Origin: Billgrantia endophytica
Lineage (GTDB): Bacteria > Pseudomonadota > Gammaproteobacteria > Pseudomonadales > Halomonadaceae
Length of the DNA stretch: 64,000 bases
NCBI RefSeq assembly: GCF_002879615.1
Contig: NZ_PNRF01000013.1
Span: forward strand, 124,001 to 188,000
Direction: 5' to 3'
Each line of letters opens with the position of its first letter. Position 1 is the first letter of the stretch. A program made the position numbers and the translations under genes. Positions 51,883 to 64,000 of this stretch are shown here, in pieces. A model generated the notes under the pieces. That model ran no database searches and was not told the DNA's origin. It was given only the letters and a program-made list of their open reading frames with translations.

Positions 51883-52347
51883 TCACGTAATGATGGTAAC
51901 GTCGTCGGCCTGCAACCCCCTCTCGTTCTCGATCACGTGATAGCGTACTTTCTGACCCTCGGCCAGCGTACGATGCCCGCGACCACGAATGGCACGAAAG
52001 TGCACGAAGACGTCTTCACCGCTGTCACGCTTGATGAAGCCGTACCCCTTGTTGACGTTGAACCACTTCACCTCGCCGATTTCGCGGTCATCGTCCTCGA
52101 CCTCGGCCAGTGTTACCAGCCGCGGGCTCAGCGCATGCACGGCAAGAGTCGCCATCAACAGCAGCAGGAAAACCGCCGCTGCCACGACGAGATAAATCAC
52201 CGTGAAACCGCCGGTTTCGAGGGTGGCAAAGAGCTGGCGCGGCAGGGTACCGCCAGTAAGATAGATGAACAGGGCAATCAGCAATGGCGCCGGAGCGGCC
52301 AACAGCAGACTGACGAGAGCGCAACGAAATATCACCTTATGCTTCAT
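51883..52347 (-). CDS. Membrane-anchored cold-shock-domain protein
   Basis: 154 residues. Two membrane helices (about 8-31 and 50-73) are followed by a cytoplasmic cold-shock domain (about 89-154) with intact RNA-binding motifs KGYGFI (RNP1) and VFVHF (RNP2). Canonical Csp proteins are free ~70-residue domains; here the domain is tethered to the inner membrane. Single-stranded nucleic-acid binding is expected from the motifs; the purpose of anchoring is unknown. The start at 52347 has AAGGA upstream. It is divergent from slyX. Confidence 0.88.
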   Translation of the reverse strand: MKHKVIFRCALVSLLLAAPAPLLIALFIYLTGGTLPRQLFATLETGGFTVIYLVVAAAVFLLLLMATLAVHALSPRLVTLAEVEDDDREIGEVKWFNVNKGYGFIKRDSGEDVFVHFRAIRGRGHRTLAEGQKVRYHVIENERGLQADDVTIIT

Positions 52348-52397
52348 GGATCCTTGATACTCACTTGTTGTGGTGAAACGACGATACAGGATGTCCG

Positions 52398-52721
52398 ATG
52401 ACGACACGGCACAAGGCCATATCGCCCGACGAGGGCATCGCGATAAACGGCGACACGCAGCGCGACGATTCTAGCATGAGCCCTGCGCAGGCGCCCGCCT
52501 GGCTGGAGTCGCGTCTGGAGGCATTGGAAAGCCGCATCGCCTATCAGGAGCACTGGCTGGCGTTGCTGGACGAAACGGTGGCCAGGCAGGATAGGCGGCT
52601 GGTACAGCTGGAACGCATCAATGCGATGATGCAGGAAAAGTTGCGCGAGCAGCAGCAGGCGCTGCAGGAAGGAGAGATGGCGGAACCCCGGCCCGAGGAC
52701 GAGATTCCGCCGCACTACTGA
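52398..52721 (+). CDS. slyX: SlyX family coiled-coil protein
   Basis: 107 codons from ATG 52398. The SlyX core is about residues 33-90: LESRLEALESRIAYQEHWL, then LLDETVARQDRRLVQLERIN, a continuous coiled coil, and a C-terminus ending IPPHY as in many SlyX proteins. Function unknown. SlyX is normally 70-80 residues, which would fit the internal ATG at 52476, but that codon has no ribosome-binding site, whereas AGGA precedes 52398 and the extra 26 codons have coding-like third-position GC. The start is therefore unresolved. Confidence 0.85.
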   Translation: MTTRHKAISPDEGIAINGDTQRDDSSMSPAQAPAWLESRLEALESRIAYQEHWLALLDETVARQDRRLVQLERINAMMQEKLREQQQALQEGEMAEPRPEDEIPPHY

Positions 52722-52740
52722 TCAATGCGTAATGAGGGAA

Positions 52741-53874
<1,134 letters not shown>

Positions 53875-53919
53875 TTACCTCACCGGCTCGGCATGGCCCT
53901 GCCACGTCCCCATCATGGG

Positions 53920-54129
53920 CTACAGCACCTCGTCATCGCGCCCCAGCAGGACATCCTCCAGCTCTCCATCAAACGGCGATACCACGATACGCAGCTGGAT
54001 AGGCGCGCAGCAGTAGGGGCAGTCCTCCCAGGTCTCGTGGCTGCCCTGCGATGCGTCCACCACCAGGTCGAAGGGCATGTTGCAGTAAGGACAATGGACT
54101 GGCCGAGCATCGAGGCGCTCTTCGTTCAT
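53920..54129 (-). CDS. CPXCG-motif cysteine-rich (zinc-ribbon-like) small protein
   Basis: 69 residues. Two paired-cysteine motifs, HCPYCNMPFDLVVDAS and DCPYCCAPIQLRI, form a probable zinc ribbon of the CPXCG family; here the Gly of CPxCG is Asn and Cys. The C-terminus is acidic (DGELEDVLLGRDDEVL). Function unknown. Start ATG 54129; an open frame extends 44 codons upstream without similarity. Flanked by 207 bases up to trxB, in which nothing else certain was found. Confidence 0.8.
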   Translation of the reverse strand: MNEERLDARPVHCPYCNMPFDLVVDASQGSHETWEDCPYCCAPIQLRIVVSPFDGELEDVLLGRDDEVL

Positions 54130-54323
54130 GACGGGCTCCGCTTGTCGCGCCCCGTACCTGGCCTGATGCCTGGGTAAGTGAGGGCGAGGGGCAACGCTTT
54201 CAACCTTCGTACAGCATAGAAACAGTGGGCAGCGCTTGAAAGCGGCACCTATGATGACCATGTGTTAACCATGAAGGACCGTTCATGACCGTGACGGGCG
54301 AATGGAGTGAGGAGGCCTCTAGT

Positions 54324-57071
<2,748 letters not shown>

Positions 57072-57078
57072 GCTGGGT

Positions 57079-58743
57079 CTAGGTCGGAGCTCCGCCCTCC
57101 CCGGCCAGAGTACGTTCACGCAGGACGAATCCTCCCTCGGCACGGGCGGCGAGTTGCGGCAACGACATGAGCAGGCGCCGCGTATAGGCGTGGCGGGGGG
57201 CATCGAGCACCTGATCCCGCTCGCCGCTCTCCACGATGCGGCCCTGCTCCATCACCAGCACCCGATGGGCGATCTGCTCGACCACACCGAGGTCGTGGGT
57301 GATCAGCAGACAGGCGAAGCCGTAGCGGCGCTGCAGTTCGACCAGCAGCGTGAGGATCTGCTTCTGTACCGTCATGTCCAGCGCCGAGGTGGGCTCATCG
57401 GCGACGATGAAGCGCGGCTTGCGGGCGATCGCCCGGGCAATCGCCACGCGCTGACGCTGGCCGCCGGAGAGTTGGTGCGGGAAGCGTTCCAGAAATTCCA
57501 CGCCGAGCCCCACCTCGTCGATCACCTCGTTGACCCGGGCCAGGCGCTGGCCACGGTCGAGGGCCGCATCCAGCCGCAGCGGCTCGTCGACGATCTGGCG
57601 CACGCGCATGCGCGGATCCAGCGAGGAGAACGGGTCTTGCTGGATCATTTGACAATCGAGACGCCAGGTGCGCCGCCGCGAACGGTCCATGCCGGCAAGC
57701 GAACGACCGTCGAAGCACATTTCACCGCTATGCAGCGGCACCAGGCCGACGATGGCCTTGGCCACCGTGGTCTTGCCGGAACCGCTGGCGCCGACCAGCG
57801 CCACCGTTTCGCCCCTGGCCACTTCGAGGCTGACGCAATCCACGGCGCGCTTGCTCACGGTGGGCCGGAACCAGCGTCGGCGGCCGGCGTATTCGATCAC
57901 CGCACGCTGCAAGGCCAGTACCGGATGCTCGGCGGGAGCCGGCGGCGCCAGCGCCACCCGCCGTGGCAGTGCATCGAGCAGCTTGCGGGTATAAGGATGG
58001 CGCGGCGCGGCCAGTAGCGCCACCGTCTCGCCTTGCTCGACAAGCTTGCCCTGGCACATCACCAGCACCCGCGAGGCGTAGTGGGCGACCATGGCCAAGT
58101 CATGGCTGATCAGGATGGTGGCATTGCCCGCTTCGCGGGTCAGTGCCAGCATGGTCTCCATCACCTCGCGCTGCACCACCGCGTCCAGTGCCGTGGTCGG
58201 CTCGTCGGCGACGATCAGCGCCGGCGCCATCAGCATCACCGAGGCGATCATGATGCGCTGACGCATACCGCCGGAGAACTCATGGGGATAGCACTCCAGC
58301 AACGCCCGGTCGCGAGCGAGCCCCACCCGTTCGAGCATGGCCAGGATACGCCGCTCCCGCTCGGCGCGCTCGAGCCGGGTATGCAGCTTGAGCCCTTCGT
58401 GGAGTTGCTGGCCGATCCTGAGCGCCGGGTTGAGCGAGGTCATCGGCTCCTGGAAGATCATGCCCAGGCTATGGCCTCGCAGGGTTTTCAGCGCCTCCAG
58501 GTCGTCCAGGCGGTAGTCGTTGCCCTTGAAGCGCATCGAGCCGACACGGCAGTTCACTCCCGAAGGCAGCAGCCCCAGCAGCGAGCGTGTGGCCAGGGTC
58601 TTGCCGCTGCCCGATTCGCCGACGATGGCGATGGTCTCGCCCTCGGCGACCGCGAAGCTCAGGTCGTCGACCACGAGCTTGTCGTTGATCTCGATGGTCA
58701 GACCGCTGACGGCGAGCAGCGGAGAGGCGTCGTCAAGGCTCAT
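57079..58743 (-). CDS. Oligopeptide/dipeptide ABC transporter ATPase, two nucleotide-binding domains fused (DppDF-like)
   Basis: 554 residues: two complete ATPase domains in one chain, equivalent to DppD plus DppF. First domain: Walker A GESGSGKT (42-49), signature FSGGMRQR, Walker B LIVADEPTTALD. Second domain (from about 285): Walker A GASGSGKTT, signature LSGGQRQR, Walker B FIVADEPTSALD. Each is followed by the oligopeptide-type HPYTRKLL / HAYTRRLL extension. The start MSLDDASPLLAVSGL overlaps the upstream permease stop by 4 bases; a longer open frame upstream is a shadow of that permease. Energises import of the substrate bound by the protein at 60516-62066. Confidence 0.95.
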   Translation of the reverse strand: MSLDDASPLLAVSGLTIEINDKLVVDDLSFAVAEGETIAIVGESGSGKTLATRSLLGLLPSGVNCRVGSMRFKGNDYRLDDLEALKTLRGHSLGMIFQEPMTSLNPALRIGQQLHEGLKLHTRLERAERERRILAMLERVGLARDRALLECYPHEFSGGMRQRIMIASVMLMAPALIVADEPTTALDAVVQREVMETMLALTREAGNATILISHDLAMVAHYASRVLVMCQGKLVEQGETVALLAAPRHPYTRKLLDALPRRVALAPPAPAEHPVLALQRAVIEYAGRRRWFRPTVSKRAVDCVSLEVARGETVALVGASGSGKTTVAKAIVGLVPLHSGEMCFDGRSLAGMDRSRRRTWRLDCQMIQQDPFSSLDPRMRVRQIVDEPLRLDAALDRGQRLARVNEVIDEVGLGVEFLERFPHQLSGGQRQRVAIARAIARKPRFIVADEPTSALDMTVQKQILTLLVELQRRYGFACLLITHDLGVVEQIAHRVLVMEQGRIVESGERDQVLDAPRHAYTRRLLMSLPQLAARAEGGFVLRERTLAGEGGAPT

Positions 58744-59561
58744 GGTTTCATCCTCGGGTCCAGGAAGTCGCGCAACGCATCGCCCAGCAGGTTGACGCCG
58801 AGCAGCGCGAAGGAGATGCACAGGCCGGGAAAGACCGCCAGCCAGGCGGCGTCGGCGAGGTTCTCGCGGCTGGCGGCGAGCATGTTGCCCCAGGTCGGTC
58901 GGGGGGGCGGCACGCCCAGGCCGAGGAAGGAGAGCGCGCTCTCGGAGATGATCGCCCAGCCGAGCATCGAGGTCGCCAGCACGATCAACGGCGCCAGGCA
59001 GTTGGGCAGGATGTGGCGCGCCAGGATGAAGGGTTCGGAATGCCCCATCACCCGGGCGGCCTCGACGTAGTCGCTCTCGCGCAGGCTGCGCACGGTGCCG
59101 CGCACGATGCGCACCACCGAAGGGGTATAAGCCAGCGCCAGGGCGAGGACGATGCCGTAGCGGCTGTTGCCCAGCACGCTGAGCAGGCCCAGGGCGAGCA
59201 GGATGCCGGGGAAGGCCAGCAGGGTATTGGTGATCATCATCACCAGCCGGTCCACCAGGCCGCCCAGGTAGCCGCTGAGCACGCCCAGCCAGACGCCGGC
59301 GAACACCGCGGCGAGTACCGTGAGCAGCGAGATCGACAGCGTGGTGAAGGCGGCGTCCATCAAACGGCTGAGGACGTCGCGACCGAACTCGTCGGTGCCC
59401 AGCCAGTGCAGCGTGTCGGGAGCCTGGAGACGGCCCAGGATGTTGATGCGCAGCGGATCGAAGGGCGTCCATACCAGGCCGACCAGGGCCGCCGCCACCA
59501 GGATACCGAGCAGCAGGCCGCCGAGCAGCGCATTGAGCGGGGGAAGCGAGAGGCGTTTCAT
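58740..59561 (-). CDS. Oligopeptide-type ABC transporter permease 2 (DppC/OppC family)
   Basis: 273 residues, about six membrane helices. N-terminal signature PLRINILGRLQAPDTLHWLGTDEFGRDVLSRL is the OppC_N/BPD motif; the EAA loop is EAARVMGHSEPFILARHILPN; C-terminal LLGDALRDFLDPRMKP is typical. It overlaps permease 1 (ATGA) and the ATPase gene (ATGA). A longer in-frame extension upstream is an artefact of the neighbouring gene. Confidence 0.95.
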   Translation of the reverse strand: MKRLSLPPLNALLGGLLLGILVAAALVGLVWTPFDPLRINILGRLQAPDTLHWLGTDEFGRDVLSRLMDAAFTTLSISLLTVLAAVFAGVWLGVLSGYLGGLVDRLVMMITNTLLAFPGILLALGLLSVLGNSRYGIVLALALAYTPSVVRIVRGTVRSLRESDYVEAARVMGHSEPFILARHILPNCLAPLIVLATSMLGWAIISESALSFLGLGVPPPRPTWGNMLAASRENLADAAWLAVFPGLCISFALLGVNLLGDALRDFLDPRMKP

Positions 59562-60502
59562 GTGTCTTTCACCCGCGGATCGAAGAGGGGATGAATGGCG
59601 TCGATGACGATGTTCACCAGGATGTAGAGCGCGGCGATGAACAGCATGCAGCCCTGCACCACCGGGTAGTCGCGGGCATAGATCCCCTCCACCAGCAAGC
59701 GTCCCAGGCCCGGCAGGGTGAATACCGTCTCGACCACGGCGATGCCGCTGAGCAGGTTGCCGAGCATGATGCCCAGCAGCGTCAGGGTGGGACCGAAGGC
59801 ATTGGGGAAGGCGTGGCGCGCCAGTACCGTACGCTCTCCCACGCCCTTGGCGCGGGCGTGGGAGATGTAGTCCAGGCGCAGCACCTCCAGGGTACTGGAA
59901 CGCATCATCCGTACCAGGGTGCCGCTCTCCACCAGTACCAGGGTGATCACCGGCATGATCAGATAGAGCAGACCGCGCTGGAAGTTCTCCGCCAGGGAGA
60001 CGTAACCCACCACCGGCAGCCAGCCCAGGTGCAGGCCGAAGAACAGCAGCAGCAGCAGCCCCATCCAGAAGCTCGGGATCGACAGCAGCAAGGTGGAGAT
60101 CGCCACCAGCCCCACGTCGAGCCTGGAGTTCTGTTTCCATGCCGCGATCATGCCCACCGGGATGGCGATCAGCGCGGCGATGACGATGGCCACCGCCACG
60201 ATGCTCAGGGTCACGCCGAAGCGGCGCAGGATCAGCGGCAGGATCTCCTGGCCGGTCTGGATCGAGCGGCCGAAATCGCCCTGCAGCACCTGACCGGTCC
60301 AGATCAGGTATTGCTGCGGCCAGGGCAGGTCGAGGCCCATCTGCTGGCGCACCCGGGCCAGGCTCTGTTCGGTGGCCAGGTCGCCGAGCAGCAACTGGGC
60401 CGGGTCGCCCGGCACCAGCCGAAGCAGCAGGAAGATCAGCACCGAGACCAGAAACAGGGTCGGCAGCGAGGCGCCAAGGCGCCTCACGATATGCAGGAAC
60501 AT
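59558..60502 (-). CDS. Oligopeptide-type ABC transporter permease 1 (DppB/OppB family)
   Basis: 314 residues, about six membrane helices. N-terminal MFLHIVRRLGASLPTLFLVS, PGDPAQLL and the EAA loop HARAKGVGERTVLARHAFPNA identify the DppB/OppB class; ends AIHPLFDPRVKDT. It follows the substrate-binding protein by 13 bases. Forms the heterodimeric channel with permease 2. Confidence 0.95.
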   Translation of the reverse strand: MFLHIVRRLGASLPTLFLVSVLIFLLLRLVPGDPAQLLLGDLATEQSLARVRQQMGLDLPWPQQYLIWTGQVLQGDFGRSIQTGQEILPLILRRFGVTLSIVAVAIVIAALIAIPVGMIAAWKQNSRLDVGLVAISTLLLSIPSFWMGLLLLLFFGLHLGWLPVVGYVSLAENFQRGLLYLIMPVITLVLVESGTLVRMMRSSTLEVLRLDYISHARAKGVGERTVLARHAFPNAFGPTLTLLGIMLGNLLSGIAVVETVFTLPGLGRLLVEGIYARDYPVVQGCMLFIAALYILVNIVIDAIHPLFDPRVKDT

Positions 60503-60515
60503 GAGACTCTCCGGA

Positions 60516-62066
60516 TCAGAGAATTGTCCTTACGGCCCACATGCGCGGGTTCTCGCCGAACCACGGCGTGAAGCCCTCGACATGCTCGCGATAGGCCGCC
60601 ACCGATACACCGGGGAAGAAGAACAGCAGCGGCGTATCCTCGATCATCATGGTGTGCAGTTCGTCCACCAGGGCCTGGCGACTGGCGTCATCCTCGGTGC
60701 GCGACAGTTCACCGATCAGCGCGATGGCCTGCGAGTTGTCCCACACCTTGCGCGGTTCCTGACGCTTGTCGCCGGTGATCTGCTCGAACATCAGCGCCGG
60801 ATCAAAGCGCGGCGAGTAGGTGAAGGACATCATCTGGTAGCGGCCACGAGAGTAGCGATCGAGCTGGGTCGCCCACTCCATGGTGTTGACCTGGGCATTG
60901 ATGCCCACCTCCTGCAGCATCGCCTGGGCGATGATCGCCACGTTGTAGCTGGGCACGACGGGGCGACGGTTGGCGATGATCTCGATGGGCTCGCCATTGT
61001 AGCCGGCCTCCGCCAGCAGGGCGCGGGCGGCCTCCGGGTCGTACTCGTAGCCCTGGGCCTGCATCTCGCCATACCATGCCGAGGCAACCGGCACATTGGA
61101 GTTGCTCGGCGTACCCAGTCCCTCGCTGCTGCCCAGCGCGGCCTGCTCGGTGTCGATGGCCAATGCCATGGCACGGCGGATACGCGGGTCGCTGAGCAGC
61201 GGGTCCTGAGTCTGGATCAAGAGGCCATTGCGCTGACCGTTGCTGGCGACCGCCAGCTCGACTCCAGGCACTCCCCGCAGCGAGCGCGAATCGGCGGAGC
61301 CCAGCATGGCGGCATCGATGTCGCCCGATTGCAATCCAGCCACCACCGTGGCCGGGTCGGGTACAATCAGGATGCGTACGGTTTCGATCGTCGGCTGTTT
61401 GCCGCCAACGTAGCCGTCCATCGGCTCGTCCCGGGAGACATAGTCGTGGAAGCGGTTGAGCTCGATGGAACGGTTGTGGTCCCAGCGCCCGAACTTATAG
61501 GGACCGGTGCCGATGGGTTCGATCCAGTTGCCCTCCTCATCCACCGAGTCGGGATGCACCACCGCCACCACACCGCAATCGGGACGGGCCATGGTGGCCA
61601 GCAGCAGGGCGCTGGGCTCGGCCAGGGTCATGGTCACGGTGTGCTCGTCCGGCGCGCTGACGCCGGTGACTTCCAGGCCGACGGTACCGTCGAAATCGGC
61701 CAGACAGCGCCACTCGGTCTCGGGGTCCATCCAGCGATCCCAGCTCCACACCACATACTCGGCGGTCATGGTCTCGCCGTTGTGGAAACGCACCCCTTCG
61801 CGCAGATGGAAGGTATAAGTCAGGCCATCCTCGGAGATGTCATAGCGCTCCGCCAGCATGGGGCCGACGCTGCCGTCCTCGCGGTAGCCCACCAACCCTT
61901 CGACGACATGCATCATCACGCCATCGGTGTTGCCGTCGCGGTTGACTCCGGGCTGGGTACTGCGCATGTCGGCGTTCATCGCCACGGTGACCGTCTCGTT
62001 GGAGGCGGCCTGGGCCAGCGATAGACCGCACAACATGAGCAGCGGGATGGGAAGCAGAAATTTCAT
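60516..62066 (-). CDS. Oligopeptide-type ABC transporter substrate-binding protein (SBP_bac_5)
   Basis: 516 residues. Signal peptide (about 1-20, cleaved after AQA), then a type-C extracellular solute-binding protein: LTYTFHLREGVRFHNGETMTAEYVVWSWDRW, IGTGPYKFGRWDHNRSIELNRF and DPRIRRAMALAID are family hallmarks. Members bind peptides, but also nickel, glutathione, opines or other amides, so the ligand is undefined. Start 62066 follows AAGGTAAC. It lies 59 bases after a C45-type hydrolase gene, which may act on the imported compound. Confidence 0.94.
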   Translation of the reverse strand: MKFLLPIPLLMLCGLSLAQAASNETVTVAMNADMRSTQPGVNRDGNTDGVMMHVVEGLVGYREDGSVGPMLAERYDISEDGLTYTFHLREGVRFHNGETMTAEYVVWSWDRWMDPETEWRCLADFDGTVGLEVTGVSAPDEHTVTMTLAEPSALLLATMARPDCGVVAVVHPDSVDEEGNWIEPIGTGPYKFGRWDHNRSIELNRFHDYVSRDEPMDGYVGGKQPTIETVRILIVPDPATVVAGLQSGDIDAAMLGSADSRSLRGVPGVELAVASNGQRNGLLIQTQDPLLSDPRIRRAMALAIDTEQAALGSSEGLGTPSNSNVPVASAWYGEMQAQGYEYDPEAARALLAEAGYNGEPIEIIANRRPVVPSYNVAIIAQAMLQEVGINAQVNTMEWATQLDRYSRGRYQMMSFTYSPRFDPALMFEQITGDKRQEPRKVWDNSQAIALIGELSRTEDDASRQALVDELHTMMIEDTPLLFFFPGVSVAAYREHVEGFTPWFGENPRMWAVRTIL

Positions 62067-62125
62067 GACGGTGTTACCTTTTTTAGTTGTTGATGTATCG
62101 CCTGAGTGCGAAGTGATCCTAGCGG

Positions 62126-63274
62126 TCAGCTCCATTCACCGGTCCCTCTGAAAGGGGCCTGCTTCAGACGGTAGTGGGTGAATTCACGATTGACGGCCGG
62201 CAGCGGTGCCACTTCGAGAATGCCCCGGGCCGGCTGCATCATCACCATGGCGACGGTGGCCGACAAATCCCCGCGAAATCCGGGGCGCGGCGGGCGACAC
62301 ACCGAATAGGGCGAGCCGAAATCGTCGAAGAAGGCGGCCTTCAGATCGTCCACGCCGATCCTGTCGCCGCACTCGTCGAGGTGCCTGCGTACCCGCCAGG
62401 CGCGATAAAGGCTGTCGGGAGAGGTGGCGACGCCGCGCTCGCACAGCTTGCCCAGAGCGACGTCGCTCAGCCAGTTGTTGGCGTGTACGATCATTCCCGC
62501 TTCGGGATAGAGTGTGTAGCTCTCGTCCGGGGCGCACTCGAAGTCGATGGCGAAGCCCTCGGCAGTGGCCAGCATCATGTTGTTGGAGCCGGACTTCGGC
62601 GTGGTGGCCACGACCCGCATCGCCAGCGCCATGTGCTCCTGCTCCAGCACCTTGCGCCGGATCAGTGACAGCGGCACGCCGCTGTGACGGTAGTCGCGCT
62701 CGCAGCCTAGGAAGTTGGCGGTGATGGAGAGTCCCGAGCCGTTGAGGCCGCTGCGCGCCAGGCCGCCGGCCTCGACGAAGGTGAGTAGTTCCGGCCCCTC
62801 TTCGCGCTCCACCCGCAGCACCACCGAGGTCTCGGCGCACTCGGCGCGCCAGTCCCAGTTCTGGCCATGTATCACTTCGCCGGTGGCACTGCGTTCGGGC
62901 AGGATCACCGCGCCGGTACAGCCATCCTCGTCGGTATCGTCGGGAGCGGGATGCGCCTTGGCCAGGCGCCGCGCCCGGGAGATCACCTCGGTGCGGGCGT
63001 TGATCATCACGATGTCGCCAAGCGCCACGCCGGCCCCTTCGGCGATGCCGCGCATCTCCTCCAGGTAGTCGACATCGAAGCGTTCGATCTCGGCGGCGAA
63101 ATCGTCGATCAGCCGCTGACGTTCGGCGCCCGCGAGCCCCAGTTCGCCAAGCTGGTCGCCGTACACCGCCACGCTGGCATGGATACGCATGCGGGCCTGC
63201 TCGCCGTATTGGCGGCCACGCTCGCGTGGAGCGCCGCCGATTTCGATGAGAGGAAAAGGCGCGGGCTGGGTCAT
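62126..63274 (-). CDS. C45-family autoproteolytic acyltransferase/amidohydrolase (Ntn fold)
   Basis: 382 residues, related to isopenicillin-N acyltransferase. The expected N-terminal nucleophile after autocleavage is Cys119 (DEDGCTGAVIL), followed by the conserved HGQNWDW. Other family segments: INARTEVISRAR, SGLSITANFLGCERD and MIVHANNW. No signal peptide, so a cytoplasmic enzyme. Members hydrolyse or transfer acyl/amide groups on small peptides and amides. It overlaps the upstream hydrolase (ATGA) and precedes a peptide-type importer, which suggests intracellular processing of the transported molecule. Substrate not known. Confidence 0.88.
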   Translation of the reverse strand: MTQPAPFPLIEIGGAPRERGRQYGEQARMRIHASVAVYGDQLGELGLAGAERQRLIDDFAAEIERFDVDYLEEMRGIAEGAGVALGDIVMINARTEVISRARRLAKAHPAPDDTDEDGCTGAVILPERSATGEVIHGQNWDWRAECAETSVVLRVEREEGPELLTFVEAGGLARSGLNGSGLSITANFLGCERDYRHSGVPLSLIRRKVLEQEHMALAMRVVATTPKSGSNNMMLATAEGFAIDFECAPDESYTLYPEAGMIVHANNWLSDVALGKLCERGVATSPDSLYRAWRVRRHLDECGDRIGVDDLKAAFFDDFGSPYSVCRPPRPGFRGDLSATVAMVMMQPARGILEVAPLPAVNREFTHYRLKQAPFRGTGEWS

Positions 63275-64000
63275 GCTCCGATCTCCTTGGCCGAGCTCTC
63301 TTTGGCGGCCCCCTGGGAATGGTTGCGCGTTTCGAGCACGCGCTTGAAGAACGCCTTGACCACCGGCAGCACCTTCATGCCGTCGTGGGGCACGTTGGGC
63401 ACGATGGCCTGCTCCACCTGCATGCCATGGCCCTCGAGGCTGGCGCGCAAGGCGTTGTTGCGGTCGATGCGTGTCGGCCCGGCATCGTTGATGCCCTCCC
63501 GCCAGCGCCTCGACCCGGGCTGGTGATTGATCTCCCAGGTCTCGATATCGGCGGCGCCCACCACCAACTGGATCGTCACTTCGCGCATCGTCTCCAGATC
63601 GATGGGATGGCCGAATACCCGCTCGAAGTCACGGATTCCCACCCACCAGTCGCGCTTGTCGTCGAGCAGGGTCACCGCGCCGGGGGCGCCGATGGAGGCC
63701 GCCAGCAGTCGCTCGGGATGCAGATAGAGAAAACGGTGGCAGAAGTGACCGCCGCCGGAGTAGCCGAACATCAGGAAGCGCGAGGCATCGATGCCGAGCT
63801 CCTGGCTCACCTCGTCGATGATGGCCAGCATCGCCCTGTCGTAGCGGATGTCGCCCTCGATGATGTACTTGTAGCCGTCCGGCTCGCCGTCACCGCAGGG
63901 ACCCACCGGAAACAGCGGCACCAGCACCACGCAGCGATGGTACTCGGCGAACTCGGCGAAGGCGTCGCGATAGGCGCTCATGGTACGTCCGGTGCCGTGC
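63271..64000 (-). CDS. Alpha/beta-hydrolase (esterase/PHB-depolymerase-like), 5' end beyond the window
   Basis: At least 243 codons; the frame stays open to the right edge and reads HGTGRTMSAYRDAFAEFA there, the usual oxyanion HG motif region, so the ATG at 63981 is internal and the true start is outside the window. Nucleophile elbow GYSGGG (in LMFGYSGGGHFCHRFLY), acid region VVGAADIETW and His in VPHDGMKVLP complete the triad. Substrate unknown. Probably the first or an early gene of the operon with the C45 enzyme and the peptide-type ABC importer. Confidence 0.82.
   Translation of the reverse strand, partial: HGTGRTMSAYRDAFAEFAEYHRCVVLVPLFPVGPCGDGEPDGYKYIIEGDIRYDRAMLAIIDEVSQELGIDASRFLMFGYSGGGHFCHRFLYLHPERLLAASIGAPGAVTLLDDKRDWWVGIRDFERVFGHPIDLETMREVTIQLVVGAADIETWEINHQPGSRRWREGINDAGPTRIDRNNALRASLEGHGMQVEQAIVPNVPHDGMKVLPVVKAFFKRVLETRNHSQGAAKESSAKEIGA

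Noticed and set aside
58740..60140. Permease 2 as a 466-residue protein and the ATPase as a 797-residue protein
   Set aside because: The extra N-terminal parts are out-of-frame translations of the upstream permease genes. Proper starts with ATGA overlaps at 59561 and 58743 give normal family lengths.

Overview
The window reads as an uninterrupted stretch of a high-GC gammaproteobacterial chromosome. Protein sequences and gene order (argS-SPOR-hslVU-DUF971, ubiEJB-hisE-tatABC, dapC-arsC-like-dapD-dapE) resemble Pseudomonas and, most closely, Halomonas and relatives (Oceanospirillales). The genus is inferred from recalled family sequences, not from a search. No IS element, prophage, CRISPR array, tRNA or rRNA was recognised. 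Coding is dense, with many 1-4 base gene overlaps.

Layout. 1-3.6 kb (+): argS 3' end, a SPOR-domain division protein, the HslVU protease and a DUF971 protein. 3.6-7.0 kb (-): a chemoreceptor preceded by a periplasmic binding protein, both behind a sigma-28-type promoter. 7.2-12.2 kb (+): ubiE-ubiJ-ubiB, hisE and tatABC (ubiquinone synthesis, one histidine step, twin-arginine export). 12.3-16.6 kb: elbB, hemB, a DUF3087-type membrane protein and a DAHP synthase whose upstream 0.7 kb holds three previously unlisted small ORFs, two rich in Trp/Tyr/Phe, plus attenuator-like RNA structures. 16.6-21.1 kb (-): folM, fre, ubiD, a 123-bp palindromic element and rho. 21.6-25 kb: a short Ppx/GppA phosphatase, tilS and accA. 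25.2-43.6 kb (-): a long envelope/translation block in reverse order, rpsB-tsf-pyrH-frr-uppS-cdsA-dxr-rseP-bamA-skp-lpxD-fabZ-lpxA-lpxB-rnhB-dnaE, with accA following. 44-51.8 kb (+): map, glnD and lysine/diaminopimelate genes dapC-(arsC-like)-dapD-dapE. 51.9-57 kb: a membrane-anchored cold-shock-domain protein, slyX, trxB, a CPXCG zinc-ribbon-like protein and acnA. 57-64 kb (-): an operon of an alpha/beta hydrolase (cut by the window end), a C45-type peptidase/acyltransferase and a complete oligopeptide-type ABC importer.

Most of the window is housekeeping. The parts most worth a second look are: (i) the region upstream of the DAHP synthase (15.79-16.49 kb), where small ORFs carrying Tyr-Trp-Tyr-Trp-Phe and a similar Trp/Tyr/Phe cluster precede a terminator/antiterminator pair and a possible Shine-Dalgarno-sequestering fold; (ii) the binding-protein/chemoreceptor operon with its flagellar-class promoter; (iii) the 123-bp nested palindrome at the end of rho; and (iv) the C45 hydrolase-peptide importer operon. 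All regulatory claims come from reading base pairing and motifs by eye. No folding or database search was run.
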